The notes under the pieces were generated by a model. It was not told where the DNA came from. It worked only from the letters and a program-made list of their open reading frames with translations, and searched no databases. From Dermanyssus gallinae (Eukaryota > Arthropoda > Arachnida > Mesostigmata > Dermanyssidae): 64,000 bases of DNA. The stretch covers positions 62,001 to 126,000 of the forward strand of contig QVRM01002087.1 in NCBI GenBank assembly GCA_003439945.1, given 5' to 3'. The position numbers were made by a program, and so were the translations under genes. Position 1 is the first letter of the stretch; each line of letters opens with the position of its first letter. Positions 1-11,776 of this stretch are shown here, one piece after another.

Positions 1-130
1 ACATGATTGCGCGGGTTCGATCCCCACTGTTGCAAATTGGCATTTAGCGCGGTCCGTCTTATGATGCAGTGAATAAACCGGTTCCGTGGACGTTAAATGG
101 TTGCTGAGAGCCAGCCCGAAATAGTAACGT
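1..130 (+). repeat. tRNA-derived SINE, family A, copy 1 (cut by window edge)
   Basis: The segment opens with a B-box-like GGTTCGATCCCC at about 15-26. It continues into the same tail seen in three other copies: 'gtccgtcttatgatgcagtg', 'gttccgtggacgttaaat', 'gctgagagccagcccgaaa'. The 5' part with the A box lies outside the window. The tRNA-derived head is inferred from the B box; the family is shown by the copies at 1653, 1857 and 4938. No protein is encoded. Confidence 0.75.
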
Positions 131-173
131 TTGGCTGATATACAGCGGCGACAGGAGCCACATAGCTAGCGTG

Positions 174-322
<149 letters not shown>

Positions 323-1636
323 TAATAGTTTAACCTGTATATTTACTAATTACTTGCAAAGCGGTATACTGTTGTAAGATACACATAGTGCGCAGTGCTA
401 CAATAGTGCTCCACAGTCAGCCGGCCGATAGAGACGCCTGTTGCAGCCTATTGAAATATATGTATATACTAGCGCTTTCCTCACTTTCCAACATCTGACC
501 ATCAGAAATCGGGAGGTTTTGCGTAAGACCCGTAAACGCCCCCCCCCCCCCCAACAAAACGCAATTTGCTTTGAAGCATCCATCTGTGTACGCATATCTT
601 AGCGAGTTACTTATTGATTTATTGATTTTGTTCGCTTACCAAGTGTGTGTACTCGAAACACTCTTCTATACAGAGAGCGCATAAGGCTGCTAAAAATGAA
701 TTAGGTTGCACTTACACGTTCGATTGAGCACCTTCCATAGGGATAATTTTATCTGCTTCGCAACTTTGACCTGCTTCATTTCGTTCTGCACCCATGCCTA
801 GTCCTAACGCTTTCTCTAATTCTAAATACCTGACGCCCACTGATCGTTCATATTTCCTCACTAAATCTCGATCTCCGATTCCTCTACCGCATATCCAAAA
901 AATTGGTGTTTCTAACACCTTATACCCCGTCCGCTGCACCCTCATGTCGACGTACCTGCTCTCGCATCCGCTGCCTCTTGTATTATCGTATAACCATTCA
1001 ACGTCCTCTCTTTTCGCTTTAATAATATCGTATACTTCCGTTAAACTCGCTTTCTTCGTAAATGTTGCTCGTCACTTTTGTTTGTATGCTGCCTTTACTC
1101 TACTTTTAATTTGCCCACTGAATATTTTAGGGTCTCTTCATTGCCGGCTGTTGAAACCGTTCTGTCTTGCCGCAAATTTCTCTTTCCTATCTCATTTTGT
1201 TACGCTCATTGCCTTTTTCACCCCTGTACTTTGTTAACCCCTCGTTCGTCATTTAATGTCTTAATTCTATCGCTACAATATTTTAATATAGCAGGATCAC
1301 TTCATAATACTTATACTTGACCAACTTGAAGTTAAACTATAGTTATCCCAGCTCTGGATGCCCTCCATATGAAATGATACGTATATATGATTACGGGTGT
1401 ACAAATATATCTGTATAAGAATCGCGTTAGACAACTACAACAAACAGTGCACTATTTGAACTTATGGCATGCGTTCGGTCATCAACATAGTTGCCAAACT
1501 CACGATTATACTATATACCGTTCAGCCATATGTTAGTGTGTACGTATCTTTTCTGACAGGCTTCACCAGTGCATTTTGTAAACAACGAGACTGTATCGAC
1601 ATTTATTGATTTTAGTAGTAGTAGTAGTAGTATTAG
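323..1636. other. Mostly unannotated; possible minus-strand coding remnant at 712-1070
   Basis: I recognise no family here. On the minus strand one frame stays open from about 1069 to a stop near 712. It is charged and reads like real protein (for example EVYDIIKAKREDVEWLYDN and RDLVRKYERSVGVRYLELEK). A stop lies just upstream of that stretch and further codable sequence beyond it. It could be a decayed gene or an element ORF; the base composition is not repetitive. A short (TAG)n run sits at about 1616-1640. Confidence 0.25.
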
Positions 1637-1856
1637 TAGTCTCGAGCCACAAAGTCGAGCCCGGTGGCCTGGTGGCTTAGGTCTGCGCCTCGCAACCGGA
1701 TGAGACACATAGGTGCACGGGTCCGAACCCCACCGTTGCACATTTGTATTTATGGGGGTCCGTCTATGAAGCAATGTGAAAAACAGTTCCGTGGACGTTA
1801 AATCTTGGCTGAGGGTCAGCCCGAAAACTTTACTTTACTTTAGTCTCGAGCCACAA
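1637..1856 (+). repeat. SINE family A, copy 2, with 16-bp target-site duplications
   Basis: The SINE body is about 1653-1840. It has a tRNA-like head (GGTGGCTTAG region and GGGTCCGAACCCC), a body shared with the other copies, and a short (TTTAC)n tail at about 1828-1840. It is bracketed by the perfect direct repeat TAGTCTCGAGCCACAA at 1637-1652 and 1841-1856. This is what LINE-driven retroposition leaves behind. The long perfect duplication suggests a comparatively recent insertion. Confidence 0.88.
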
Positions 1857-1975
1857 GTGGCGTGGTGCACTCGCCTGCTCTTCGCGGCCGGAGCAGACAC
1901 ATAGGTGTGAAGCAATGCGAAAAGCAGTCCCGTGGATGTTAAATCTTGGCTGAGGGTCGGTCCCAAACAGCTTAA
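1857..1975 (+). repeat. SINE family A, copy 3, internally deleted
   Basis: It begins GTGGCGTGGTGCACTCGCC and jumps from 'gacacataggtg' straight to 'tgaagcaatgcgaaa', so it lacks the B box and about 50 bp of body found in copy 2. It ends with the shared 'ggctgagggtcggtccc'. Copy 2 inserted directly at its 5' edge, so copy 3 is the older one. Confidence 0.75.
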
Positions 1976-3669
1976 ATTTTGATGTAGAAGTAATATGAAT
2001 AGTCAGCGAAGTAAAACGAAAGTAGTTTCGATAAAATGGTTGTAATATATATTCAATAAAAAAAAACAACAAAGGAATAGTCGTGGAATGGTAACAATCT
2101 AAATAGCATCGGTACCGTGATACAGCTGCAGCAAAGATATTATCAGTAACAGCAGTACTATATTCTCTCTCATCATATTTATTTCACTCACATTGAGTGT
2201 GCATATAACATAGATAACTATACAGATTCTACAATTATACAGTCAGCTGCTCATGGAATGTTATTTGAGAGAGAGAGAGAGCAGTAGTAATTCATAAAAG
2301 CCAATCGAGAGCGAAGCCTCATACCACTCTCTGGTATGAGATCATTTGACTGGGTCATCAGACAGAGACCGCTTCAATATGAACGCATCGCACCATTCTT
2401 CACGTCGACAGCCACGCCTCAGCAGTCACGTCAGCAGGCAAAAAGCTCGGCGTGAGTTATTGCTCGAGATCGTTTGAATTACGGTGCGCTGGCAGGTAGG
2501 GAAACAACTATATGTATCGCAATGCTGTCATGCGACATGCCACCGTGTGTCATGTAAGCTAACCTGGAAAAACAAGCAAAGCGTAAAGACAGGGAGAGAA
2601 AGACGGGGAGAAGAAATGGCGAGAGACAAAAATAAAGGAGAGGAGAGACAGAATTGCAGAGTAGTACGTTGCGAGGAGTAACGAAATTGTATAAAGAAGA
2701 AACAATCAGATTTAAACTCACCGGTGGTGGCCTTGCAAGGCGTACCAGAGGTGCCACAAACGTGCCAACGTCGCTACGGCCTTCCCGGCCACGAGCAAGA
2801 GTCAGGCACACAGACCCTTAGCCTTTCAGGTTCACATTTACACACCGGCGGACCGAGCTTACAAAGCAAACAGTCACTCTGAGTGTCGAAAATTGGGTTC
2901 CTGTGAGGCAGCGCAGGCTGCGTTGAGTTTCCTCGTTCCTTCCAAATGATCGCATTGCTCCTTGCTTATGACACACACACACACATGGTCTGCCCCCTGA
3001 GGTTGTTTTTATTGCGGTAGCGACTGTTACCAATAACGGACGACGGTCAACATATATATATATATATATATATATATGCAAGAGCACAGCGAATTGCAAT
3101 AATAGCAGAGAACAAAACACTGCAAACTCGAAGAGTCATATACGTATCCTGCTTGCGTACTTTACCGTAGCATCGCCTCATCATCGCCTTAGCATGCATA
3201 GTCTTAGCACAGGGAAGTCTTTGGTGGAGGTAGATATACCTGACGAGCCGATCCACTGTATCTTTTGCATCTCCTATAAGTGGAAGAAGTTGTCCTTCGG
3301 CGGAAACTAGGAATATCCGTCGATTATAAGTTTATTGACCATTGATCGGAATACTTTTACGGCTGGTTACCCCCCCCCCTAATACGACTATATATAAAAT
3401 GTATGTTTATTTGTATAGGTGAGACACGTCGGTCATACTTGATGCCACTGGCCGCAGTTTGTGATAGTCATTCGTGGACTGCATCTACAGTTGTACGCAA
3501 GCTATTTTGGTAACTATCACAAAGTCAAAATATTAGTTGCTATACTAGAATATACTTGAATAGAATGTTGCAAGTAAAGAAGGCCAATGTTATTATATTA
3601 AGTTACATTTCCAACATAATTAGCTAAGTTAACTCTAACTACCAGCAACTATCTATCTTAACTAGATAT
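1976..3669. other. Intergenic; simple repeats, no recognised gene
   Basis: The stretch holds a retroelement-tail hairpin at 2178-2198 (listed separately), a (GA)n run at about 2270-2281, a perfect 9-bp-stem hairpin at 2318-2340, a purine-rich stretch at about 2590-2660 and (TA)n at 3053-3076. The open frames seen are low-complexity. Nothing with family resemblance was found. Confidence 0.6.
2178..2198 (-). repeat. 3'-end stem-loop plus AATAAA motif, copy a
   Basis: On the minus strand this reads ACTCAATGTGAGT followed by GAAATAAA. The ACTCA/TGAGT arms pair. Five more occurrences lie at 11721, 19816, 49471, 56241 and 59590. I infer the 3' terminus of a retroelement; no body could be assigned to this copy. 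Confidence 0.5.
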
Positions 3670-3835
3670 TGAACAAGGTAGCATAGTGGCATAGCCATTG
3701 CCTTACATTCGGGAGGTCATGGATTCAAAACCTGAACCGGCCACTTCTAAATTAGTATGCATGCTTTCCAATTTCGACAAAGTATGTATATGCCAGAGCG
3801 GACTATCGTTGGCCACGATCGAAAAAACACAGGAA
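3670..3835 (+). repeat. tRNA-derived SINE, family B, copy 1
   Basis: The head reads CAAGGTAGCATAGTGGCAT, then GCCTTACATTCGGGAGGTC and GGATTCAAAACCTG (A- and B-box-like). The body is 'ccggccacttctaaatta'. The same series appears on the minus strand at 17945-18085 and 22440-22630. It looks like a tRNA-derived retroposon distinct from family A. Confidence 0.75.
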
Positions 3836-4937
3836 GCTATAAAAAAGATAATGCATTAGCATGCACCCCCAATATTATTAACATGTTTAGAACTAAGTTA
3901 GCAATTATGTTGACATACTTTCTGAGATGCATGTAGCAATGACAATTGATATTTTTTATGGATCCTTTCGATCATGCGCTAAGAAAACTTGCTTTGGCCA
4001 AGGCGTCTATACGGGAAGGCAGCGAAATAGCTTGCCGACTGTTAGTGCCTTAACCTAGTCTAACGTGTGCGTGTAGATCTCCTATGGCTAGGAACCTCGG
4101 TTAAAAGCTTGGAACGTGCATAGGATGCACTGGAAATGCACACATCGCGTACTGTGGTGACGAGACGAACTGTGTCAGTGCTGGCGTCTCGATTGTAACG
4201 ATAGTTTCGGTTATCCTGTTTTACAACAACCCATTTTTCAAAAGAGAGTTGCATATGGTTTTTGGCATACTAACGTGCACTACCGCCGACGGCCTCTTGC
4301 AGCGCGTTAAGGGGTAGACATAGGGGGGATAAGGGCCCCGATGAGGCAATTAAACTTAAGCTCTAAGTGGTTACTTGGCAACATGATATAGATTTATTTG
4401 TCTGTAAACAAAAATCTCCTGTTTCAGTCGCGAGCTACTGCTGCTGCTGCGTCATGATGAACCATGAGGTCCGCCGATAACTGACTTTGCCAAGATAACC
4501 AAAATCTGGACATAATAAACACAAATAAATCTGCCAATTTAGACAAAACATTTGTTACGATGTCTAGACATAGCACACATGCATACCTAGAAGTCACTGT
4601 CAAACCATGACCCTTCAAAAAAACAAACGTAGGCTACAGCCCTTTGATCCAGACAAGATGGAAACATACATAGCTTTTAAAGGAAAGAGAGAGCTGAACT
4701 TTGTGACGAGCAAATATGCAGATTTTCGCAAGAGAAGTCACATCAAAGGAGCGAAAGCTCATACACAAAGTGATCTAACAACATATTGCCAATGGCAAAG
4801 TGAATTCCCAGCGGCGTTGTTGTGTCTTTTATCATACTTTTTGCTATAGGCCCAGAGTTCAAAGTTTTGCATCTACCGCGTAAACTAGTAGCAAAGTGCG
4901 TTTTCAGAGGAGCATACATGCGGTCCTGCCGAGTCCT
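3836..4937. other. Intergenic, nothing recognised
   Basis: AT-rich sequence with no coding-like frame, no obvious repeat family and only short ORFs without family resemblance. Confidence 0.5.
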
Positions 4938-5112
4938 GCACGGTGGCGTGGTAAATTCGCGTGCGCGTTGCGCGACCGGAGGAGACACATGAGTGCACGA
5001 ATTCGATTCCCATCGTTGCTCGTCTGTATTTCTTGGAATCCGTCTTATGAAGCAATGCGTGAGCGGTTTCGTGAACGTTAAATGTTGGCTGAGAGTGAGC
5101 CCGAAAAAGTAG
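4938..5112 (+). repeat. SINE family A, copy 4
   Basis: The head is ACGGTGGCGTGGTAAATTCG with GCGACCGGAGGAGACACAT, and the B-box region is ATTCGATTCCC. The body 'ccgtcttatgaagcaatgcg', 'gaacgttaaatgttggctga' and the end 'gcccgaaaaagta' match copies 1 to 3. A possible 3' fragment of the family is at about 42440-42475. Confidence 0.82.
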
Positions 5113-5999
5113 TTATATCTGAGGTCCTACACTTAGATGGCTAGCCTCAACTGTGTTTAAACATCCCTACTTGAGGTGCTTGCTAGTTTTCTTCTGTATG
5201 TTTATATTGAGAGAGCGCCTTGCGCAAAACACTTTTTTTCAGCTATAGAATAAACGTGCGTTTAAAGTAGACTAAAACGAATAATTTGCATTCGTGGTTT
5301 GCCGTCGGAAATTGTGATTTTCTTCATACTTATAGGCGATGATCCCTGGTCGCGTATGTCCCTCCTCTGCTAAAGCGTGAGACCTTTCGTGACTTTGCGG
5401 CGTTAATCTTGAGCCTGTTTTCTTCGCACTCGTTTGCAGTTTTTGTTTTCGTCGCACTCTTTTGCAATTTTTGTTTTCGTCGCACTTTTTTGCAGAATTT
5501 TGCTGAAATGACTAAGTCGTCAAGATAAAATGCAAGCACGGGCTTTAAAATTACGATTTATACCTCAACATGGCGTTGCCCGAGCGGCCGCGTTTCGTGT
5601 GTACTCTATAGTAAGCCACATTTTAATTCAAAATACAACTGTAAGCAAAGAATGAGTGACAGTGTTTTACAGCAACGGACTTTACGGCCAAGATAACTTC
5701 CTCAGTGAGGTAACTTTGTCTATGTAATTCTCCAAAATCAGCTGATCACCGAACCATCCAACGGCCCACTGGCTGGCAAACAACAGCAGCATCAAAAAAT
5801 GCCAAAACACAACCCTGCTCTCAAGTCGAAACGTCGCTTACTCCACGTCGTATCCACTTCAACACTAGCCAACAACGCAACGTCGCAAGTGCACCTGGTA
5901 GCAAAAACACGGGACGTGACAATTATTGGCGCATGGTTGGTAGAAGCGGACGTATCATGCATGTTAGAGACAGGAACGAACAAAATGACCTAGCTAAGA
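5113..5999. other. Intergenic; short tandem similarity only
   Basis: Around 5405-5500 the unit 'tttgcagtttttgttttcgtcgcact' recurs about three times as an imperfect short tandem repeat. A plus-strand frame at 5799-5993 is open but unrecognised. It could belong to the LINE remnant that follows. Confidence 0.4.
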
Positions 6000-6900
6000 G
6001 CTGTAGAGGCACGCAATATACCTGAACGTCCAAGAGTCAAAGCCCCCTTTGCAGCAGTTTGGAGTTATCGCACTCTGCAGACGTCCTCAAGAAGTACGTC
6101 AGCCGCATTGTTGGATTTGACACAGACGTGAACGTGACGAAGTTAGTATTATAGCTGCTACCTATAATATGGTCTAAGCATATTATAGCTGCTAGCACGT
6201 TCAGGTGGACGCTGATAAGTTGAATGCGCTACTGGGCCATTGTGGACATTGGGTATCCATTTTAGACCGTACTTCGTACAGCTAATGCCGTATATAATTT
6301 ATATTGCATTAAACGAAATGGGAGCTATCATTGGCGGCAAGCAATGATAGCTCCAACAAAGTTAACGAAGACAAAATAAAACATGACAGTTTTATCAAAA
6401 TGTCGGTTGCGGAATGTAGAGTCCCTAAATAGTCAGCGTCAAAAATCAGAGGGCCGAGAATGACCAAAATTGGGCATGGTGCAAAGACGTGCGAACGGAG
6501 GAGTTGCATGAAGCTTAAGAACTAATCGATTACTACCTTTATACGTTTATAGCCCGGCAGAACGGACCGTCCATCAAATAATACAGGACATAGGTGAATG
6601 CATGGTATTCTGCACAAATGTCAATAAAAATGTAACTTATAGGTAGTGATTTTAACTGTGATTTGACAAAAGAAGGTGTCAGGCAAGAGTTACAAAGCGG
6701 CGGTCAACAAACTTAGATTAAACATTCATAGTAAACGTGTACCCCAACATATAATTAGCTGGAACGGATCGAGCGCGGTCGACATTGTTTTGGAATTTGT
6801 AGAAGAGACTCTCAGAGGCTAGAGCGAAGCTATATGTGCTTGCTAGGCAGGTTACTTTGCTATGTCAGGTATTGTATCGTATCCTTACAGTTGGTATATG
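6000..6900 (+). mobile_element. LINE remnant: endonuclease (APE-type) region
   Basis: About 6645-6690 encodes SDFNCDLTKEGVRQE, which matches the 'GDFN' catalytic-site motif of LINE apurinic-type endonucleases. After a frameshift, about 6740-6830 reads RVPQHIISWNGSSAVDIVLE, the expected later motif with NGSS and an Asp. Stops and frameshifts run throughout, so it is dead. Two features inside look unrelated to coding: a perfect 13-bp-stem hairpin at 6321-6354 and a direct repeat of TATTATAGCTGCTA (6147 and 6181). Clade is unresolved, probably jockey/CR1-like. Confidence 0.6.
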
Positions 6901-9521
6901 GTGGTTTTGCTTTAGCCCAGGAATAAACCGAAAATAAGCAAGGTCCTACCAAGTTCTGTGATCCGTCTGATCTAATACGAACGAAACACGTTTTTGCTAA
7001 AGCTTAGTACAAACTCTTGTTCCTAAAATCACTGTCACGTATGGTTGCTCAAGTGGGTGCCTTTTTTACTTAGAAACGTACAATATATGCCGCTAGATAT
7101 TACTACGGCTCGCGTACCGGATGTCTTGTGCTACTTTGCCTCGCCGACATGCCATCGGGTGAGCGCTTTGTTAATTACCGTGTCCACCTGGGTCAAGAAC
7201 TATCGGACGAAACCGAGCTGCTGAAGGACATACATAAATGGCATAGTACCGCAGGCATTCTGTTTAAACTCCCACTCCTGTCGGTCGAGAATTAAACACG
7301 TTTTTTAAAATGTTTGTTTTAATTCTAAGCCATTCCGTCCTATTCCATCATCCGCCCAAGGGCTTGAAATCGCCGTGAAGCATATCTTCAATGACCTCTG
7401 TCGGCCTGAGTGATATCGTCAATATCAAGACAATGTCACGGCTGAGTACAATTGTCACTCTCGGTTGTAAACTTTAGCCCTCATAAAAATGTTGCCGTAT
7501 AGGATGCATTTAAAGCTGTAGCCTCGCCATTTGCGTATTTCTGCCGTTAGTCTGACCAAGACGCCCGCCCAGGTCCTTACACAACAAATTTCCGGTTCAT
7601 AAGAGCAGCAACTTTGCAATTCGCTTGGCGTGTCGACTCAATAACAGAGTATAATTGCCGTAGGTTAATTATGAATTAGGTAGAAAGAGATGCGCAAACG
7701 ACGTACATAGTAATTCTATCAGGCTTTAAGACATATTCGTCTCTGCAACTGCAGACTCGTTGTAAATGTGCTCAATACCGACTAAGTTATGAAGCAATTA
7801 TTCGGCGAAATAACTATTCTGATACGCATATAATGAGCAATCTTGATAAACACCTTTAATTGCAACTTCGTCACTTTAATTACTGTAACGAGATGGAAAC
7901 AACAGGGCCGTAACCAAGCATAATGCATAAGCGGACACTCGGCTTGGTCACAGGACTTGCAGACGAGGATAGCAAGCAAAGATGACGCATATACCACAAA
8001 TAGAATGCAATTTATATGATCGCATGCGTCGAGCAACTTTTTGGTCCAGGAAAGTTTTGGCCTATAAAGAAGAAAGTCTGCATAATGAGGACTTCGTTTG
8101 CTTTTCTCGGGCGTATATGCAGTCAACGAAAGCTATCCTGTTTAATTATTTTCATAGCAGCAGTAGCGGCAGCAGCAGCAGCAGCAAACAGCATTAACCC
8201 TAGCAATATCGCCGGTGTGTGGACCGCACCAGTTGACCAAGAGCGCCGAATGTGCGTAAACGCATTTGACGCGCGTTCTCTATGAATAATTCCGCTGTAC
8301 GTGCCAAATGAGAAGCTCGGGTCAAGTTTGCCTCTTGTGCAGACAGTCCGTGATGAAGCTTCAGGTAGTAACGGAACGTTTTTCCTCATACTGTCAACAC
8401 TCGAACGCTAAAAACGTGATGTCATCTAAAGTCGTACTTTTAAGTTAAAAAAAACTGCTACTGAATTAACCCATTTGCGCATAGGCGGTTATCCATTGGC
8501 AGACGTCGTGTTAGTTCGATTCTGGCGTACCAGAGACACCTAGTGCTGATTATGGCCTTGTACAGTGCCTCAAACAATGAGAATGAATGAGAACTGAGCG
8601 ATGCTATGTTTAAACTGCGATGACGGCGGTGGCGGTAACGAAAATAAAAGTCCAACTAAATCACTACCTAATCTCGACTTTTCAACCACGTCAGCAATAG
8701 CATACAGCTCGATTCGCGCCGTAACAGACCTTCTAAATATGCGTGGGCGGGTTGTAGGCTGCCGCTCTAGTGCTTCAAAATATTTTTTATATCCTTTTGA
8801 AAAGCGTTAACTAACGTTGTAAATCGTAAGAAAAACTGCTTCATTTTTCATCAACGGCTTTTGTAGTTTAGTAGTTTATTCATATATAGCATTTGAACAA
8901 TAAGCAAAATCTGCACGACTAAACAAAGAACAAGCCATTGTAAAAGGTCGAAAAAGTGTATCGCGCCGAGACCAAATCAAACTTCTTGTGACTTCGTATG
9001 GTCAATCAGAGTTGCGGCACTATTATTTCGTCTTCATTCGATCGACAAGTATTCGGCCATACTCGGCATGATTCTCGGCGAAAAGCATAGCGTGACATAA
9101 CTAAACAACGATCGCTGCATACATCGCTGCCTGGCCTGGCGGAACTTCGAATTTTTCCCTCTTCCGTTCAGCATAGCGTGCACGACTATCGTGTCCATCC
9201 ACGTGCGCGAGAGGTCCTGCAATGCATGTAGTATGTGGAAGTATGGCGCCAGTCTGGACCAGACAGACAGGTAACTTCAGAAGCGGACAACACGGACTGT
9301 GCGTTGTCATACTGGCCAGCCCACTATGTACATATGTGCGCAGTTCTGTGTGCGCTGCTGCTGCTGTTGACGACCGTGAAGTCGACCGTGATATTCGGCT
9401 CGTCGGGCGTTACGGCTTGACCCTGGCCAGCAAACGCATTCTGCGTCGACAACACGCGTTTTGTGTCTACATACAAGCAAGCGACTCGGCGAGATGTAAT
9501 AGGCGTAAGAGTGCTCGTCGT
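6901..9521. other. Intergenic; possible LINE leftovers at the start
   Basis: A plus-strand frame at about 7095-7290 is open (SGERFVNYRVHLGQELSDET) but not assignable. A short CAG/GCA run is at about 8155-8190. Beyond these I see no recognisable gene, repeat family or RNA. Around 9100-9480 the sequence becomes more GC-rich, without a convincing exon. Confidence 0.4.
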
Positions 9522-9522
9522 C

Positions 9523-9553
<31 letters not shown>

Positions 9554-9637
9554 CTGTTGTTGTTAGTGTTGTTGTTGTCTTTGTTGTTTCTGTTGTTGTT
9601 GTTGGTGTTGTTGTTGGTGTTGTTGTTGGTGTTGTTG

Positions 9638-9694
<57 letters not shown>

Positions 9695-9817
9695 CGTTGT
9701 CGTTGTTCTTGTTGTTGTTGCTGTTGTTTTTGTTGTGGTTGTTGTTGTTCTTGTTCTTGTTGTTTTTTTGTTGTTGTTATTCTTGTCGTTGTTCTTATTG
9801 TTGTTGTTGTTGTTGTC
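9522..9817. repeat. (GTT)n / (CAA)n microsatellite
   Basis: About 295 bp of GTT triplets with scattered CTT, GGT and TTT interruptions, purest at 9635-9693. Long poly-Val/Leu/Cys frames on plus and poly-Gln/Asn/Thr frames on minus are consequences of the repeat and are not called as genes. Confidence 0.95.
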
Positions 9818-9821
9818 CCAG

Positions 9822-10029
9822 CCATACTGGCATCGCGGACACAAGCATGTTCGACGGACCCGAGCGATTGGTCAACCATTCGTTAACGATGCACACACAA
9901 GGTCGACGTACGCGAGCTAAATCCACCGAGTACATGGCGAAGGGACCGGGAACCCTGGGCTACGACCACCTTGCAGCCGCTGCTGCCGCCGCACCGCCCG
10001 CCGTTCTCCTGTACATCGATAGGATATAG
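9822..10029 (+). CDS. Candidate isolated exon, unidentified protein
   Basis: Directly after the T-rich (GTT)n tract comes a good acceptor, 'ttgttgtcccag', at 9821. One frame is then open to 10029 with mostly G or C in third positions. Readable pieces are TSMFDGPERLVNHSLTMHTQ, AKSTEYMAKGPGTLGYDHL and a seven-alanine run. The polyalanine and codon bias resemble an exon of a regulatory protein, but I cannot name it. No clear downstream donor was found. It could equally be chance openness in a GC-rich patch. Confidence 0.35.
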
Positions 10030-11389
10030 AGGGCGAGGATTCGGGGAGCGGGGGGGGGGCTACAAGGAAGAAGAAAGCTACACGATCGAGTGAACAGGTT
10101 GCAGTTGTTGCTGCAACATAGCATAGTTAAATTCTCCTAACTAGTGGTGGTAGAAGTAGCAACAGCTACAGCAACAGGAACATCATTTGCCTAACGTATG
10201 ACAGTATACATCTGTATACATGTGTCTCTGTCTAATACTGGTTATCCGTCAGAGTGCGCGGTATTATTGACATGGCGGCGGTAGTTTTTGTCGTAAAAGT
10301 CGCAGCAGTAGTTGTACTAATAGTTAGTAGTAGAAGTAGTAATAGTAGTAGTAAAAGTTGCGGATACTGATATTTTGCTGCTAGCAGTGAGAAACCACCA
10401 TACCACCTGAGCAGCTCAAATGCAATATCTAGGCAAATTGTCGATCTAGAATTGAATAAAGATTACATAGTTTTTTTTGTTTATTTCTTGGCCCCTTATG
10501 CCAGCAGCAGCATATTCACTAACTCTCAGCGACGCATCGTCGCTTATTATTACCTATGTATCTCAATGAGCATCGCTAAAAAATCGATTCGATAAACAAT
10601 GCGGATCACACCGGCAACCCTCCCCGGTAGATGAAAAAACTATGACCAGCACATGAGCCCCCAGTACCACGCCGTCAAAATGTCGCTCGTTTTTTTTTCC
10701 TTCAGGGAGCGGGGAACGTTTATATAATAGCTCAACGAGAATGTGCGTACGTTGCAGCTATTGCTGCTAATGCCACTGTTGCTTTTGGTGCTTAACTACG
10801 ATTGTTTCTGCCACTGCGCCGCGATTGTTGTTTTTCCTATTGATGCATCTGTTGGGTCCGCTGGGGTTACTCTTTTAACCCCGAGAGTTGTTGTTGTCGT
10901 CGTCCTCGTTGTTAGCTTTTTGTAGTTCGATTTATGTTACGAGTCTTGTTGTTGTTGTTGTTGCTATTGCTGCTGCCGAAATCACGCCACTTTATTATTC
11001 GGAATCGGTCCGGAGTTCGTTCACCTTTCCAGGCTACAAAGCACACTCTTTTATCGAATACACGATTTGACACACGATACGGCTAATCCGTAGCAGCTTG
11101 AGCTAAGTTGACTTCCATTCATATGTGGACATCAATGTAAGACCAAAGTAGAGTAAACTACCATAAGGTTCTTCACTTTCCGTTGACGTTAGGAGCTGCT
11201 ATTTGCAGCAGAGCGATCGCTGATACCCTCTTTATATAAAAATGTAATTCACTTCCGCAGCTTTCAGCAGATTTTGTTAGAACGGCAGTGAAGAGTGACC
11301 GAGGCCTCGGTAGAGTCAGTGAAATGTGTGCCTCGCCAGGGAGCTTGGCATGCGGTCGGTCGGCACGTGTACACAAGGTATATTGTGCA
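10030..11389. other. Intergenic; triplet-rich low complexity
   Basis: Short runs of GTA/TAG (10280-10360) and GTT/GCT (10745-10980) give spurious Leu/Val-rich frames. No recognised gene or transposon. Confidence 0.5.
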
Positions 11390-11540
11390 TGGCTATCATC
11401 TCTCGGTATGACCTCGACCCAAGGATTTCACCACGTTGGCAATCAATGTTTTTGCCGGTTCTGCTCGCAGATGTGCGCTAGATACCACGCAGCAGCGGGC
11501 TGCCAGACGCATCGGCTGTCTTTGCACCTTTTTGCCCGGT
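11390..11540 (+). repeat. Dispersed Cys-rich segment, copy 1
   Basis: The plus-strand frame reads GFHHVGNQCFCRFCSQMCAR. The CxCRFCxQ(K/R/M)CA core recurs on minus at 59660-59800 (GFHEEYELCTCRFCLQRCAK) and, degraded, on plus at 19440-19570. The three are similar at DNA level, so this is a dispersed repeat carrying a short Cys-rich coding piece. It is not a known zinc-finger class to me. Confidence 0.5.
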
Positions 11541-11720
11541 GGGACGGTCGCTGAAGTGTTAAAATTGTATTTAATTGCGACTGTGTTGTAATTATGTAGT
11601 TACCTTAAAATGCAAAGTTAGTTTGAAATCAACAATATGTACATAATATACAATTCCTCGTGTCAATCATGTATAAATATACATATATTAATATAATAAT
11701 AATCAAGTATATTATTATGG

Positions 11721-11776
11721 TTTATTAACACCCAGATTGGGTAAAATTATCATTATAGCGATACCCCAGATGGGGT
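11721..11776 (-). repeat. 3'-end stem-loop motif, copy b, with a second hairpin
   Basis: On the minus strand ACCCAATCTGGGT is followed by GTTAATAAA (11742 to 11721). Just before it is ACCCCATCTGGGGT (11776-11763). Both stems pair perfectly. Compared with copy f (ACTCAATCTGAGT) the stem differs by a compensatory T-A to C-G change. An open minus frame (11753-11989), possibly the end of a retroelement ORF, leads into it. Confidence 0.55.

Noticed and set aside
1..130. Functional tRNA gene at the B-box-like sequences (also 1700, 5000, 22560 and 54480)
   Set aside because: Acceptor and D arms do not form; repeated bodies and tails show these are SINEs or fragments.
9524..9844. Long poly-Gln/Asn, poly-Val/Leu and poly-Cys reading frames
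   Set aside because: They are translations of the (GTT)n microsatellite in different frames; no codon signal beyond the repeat.
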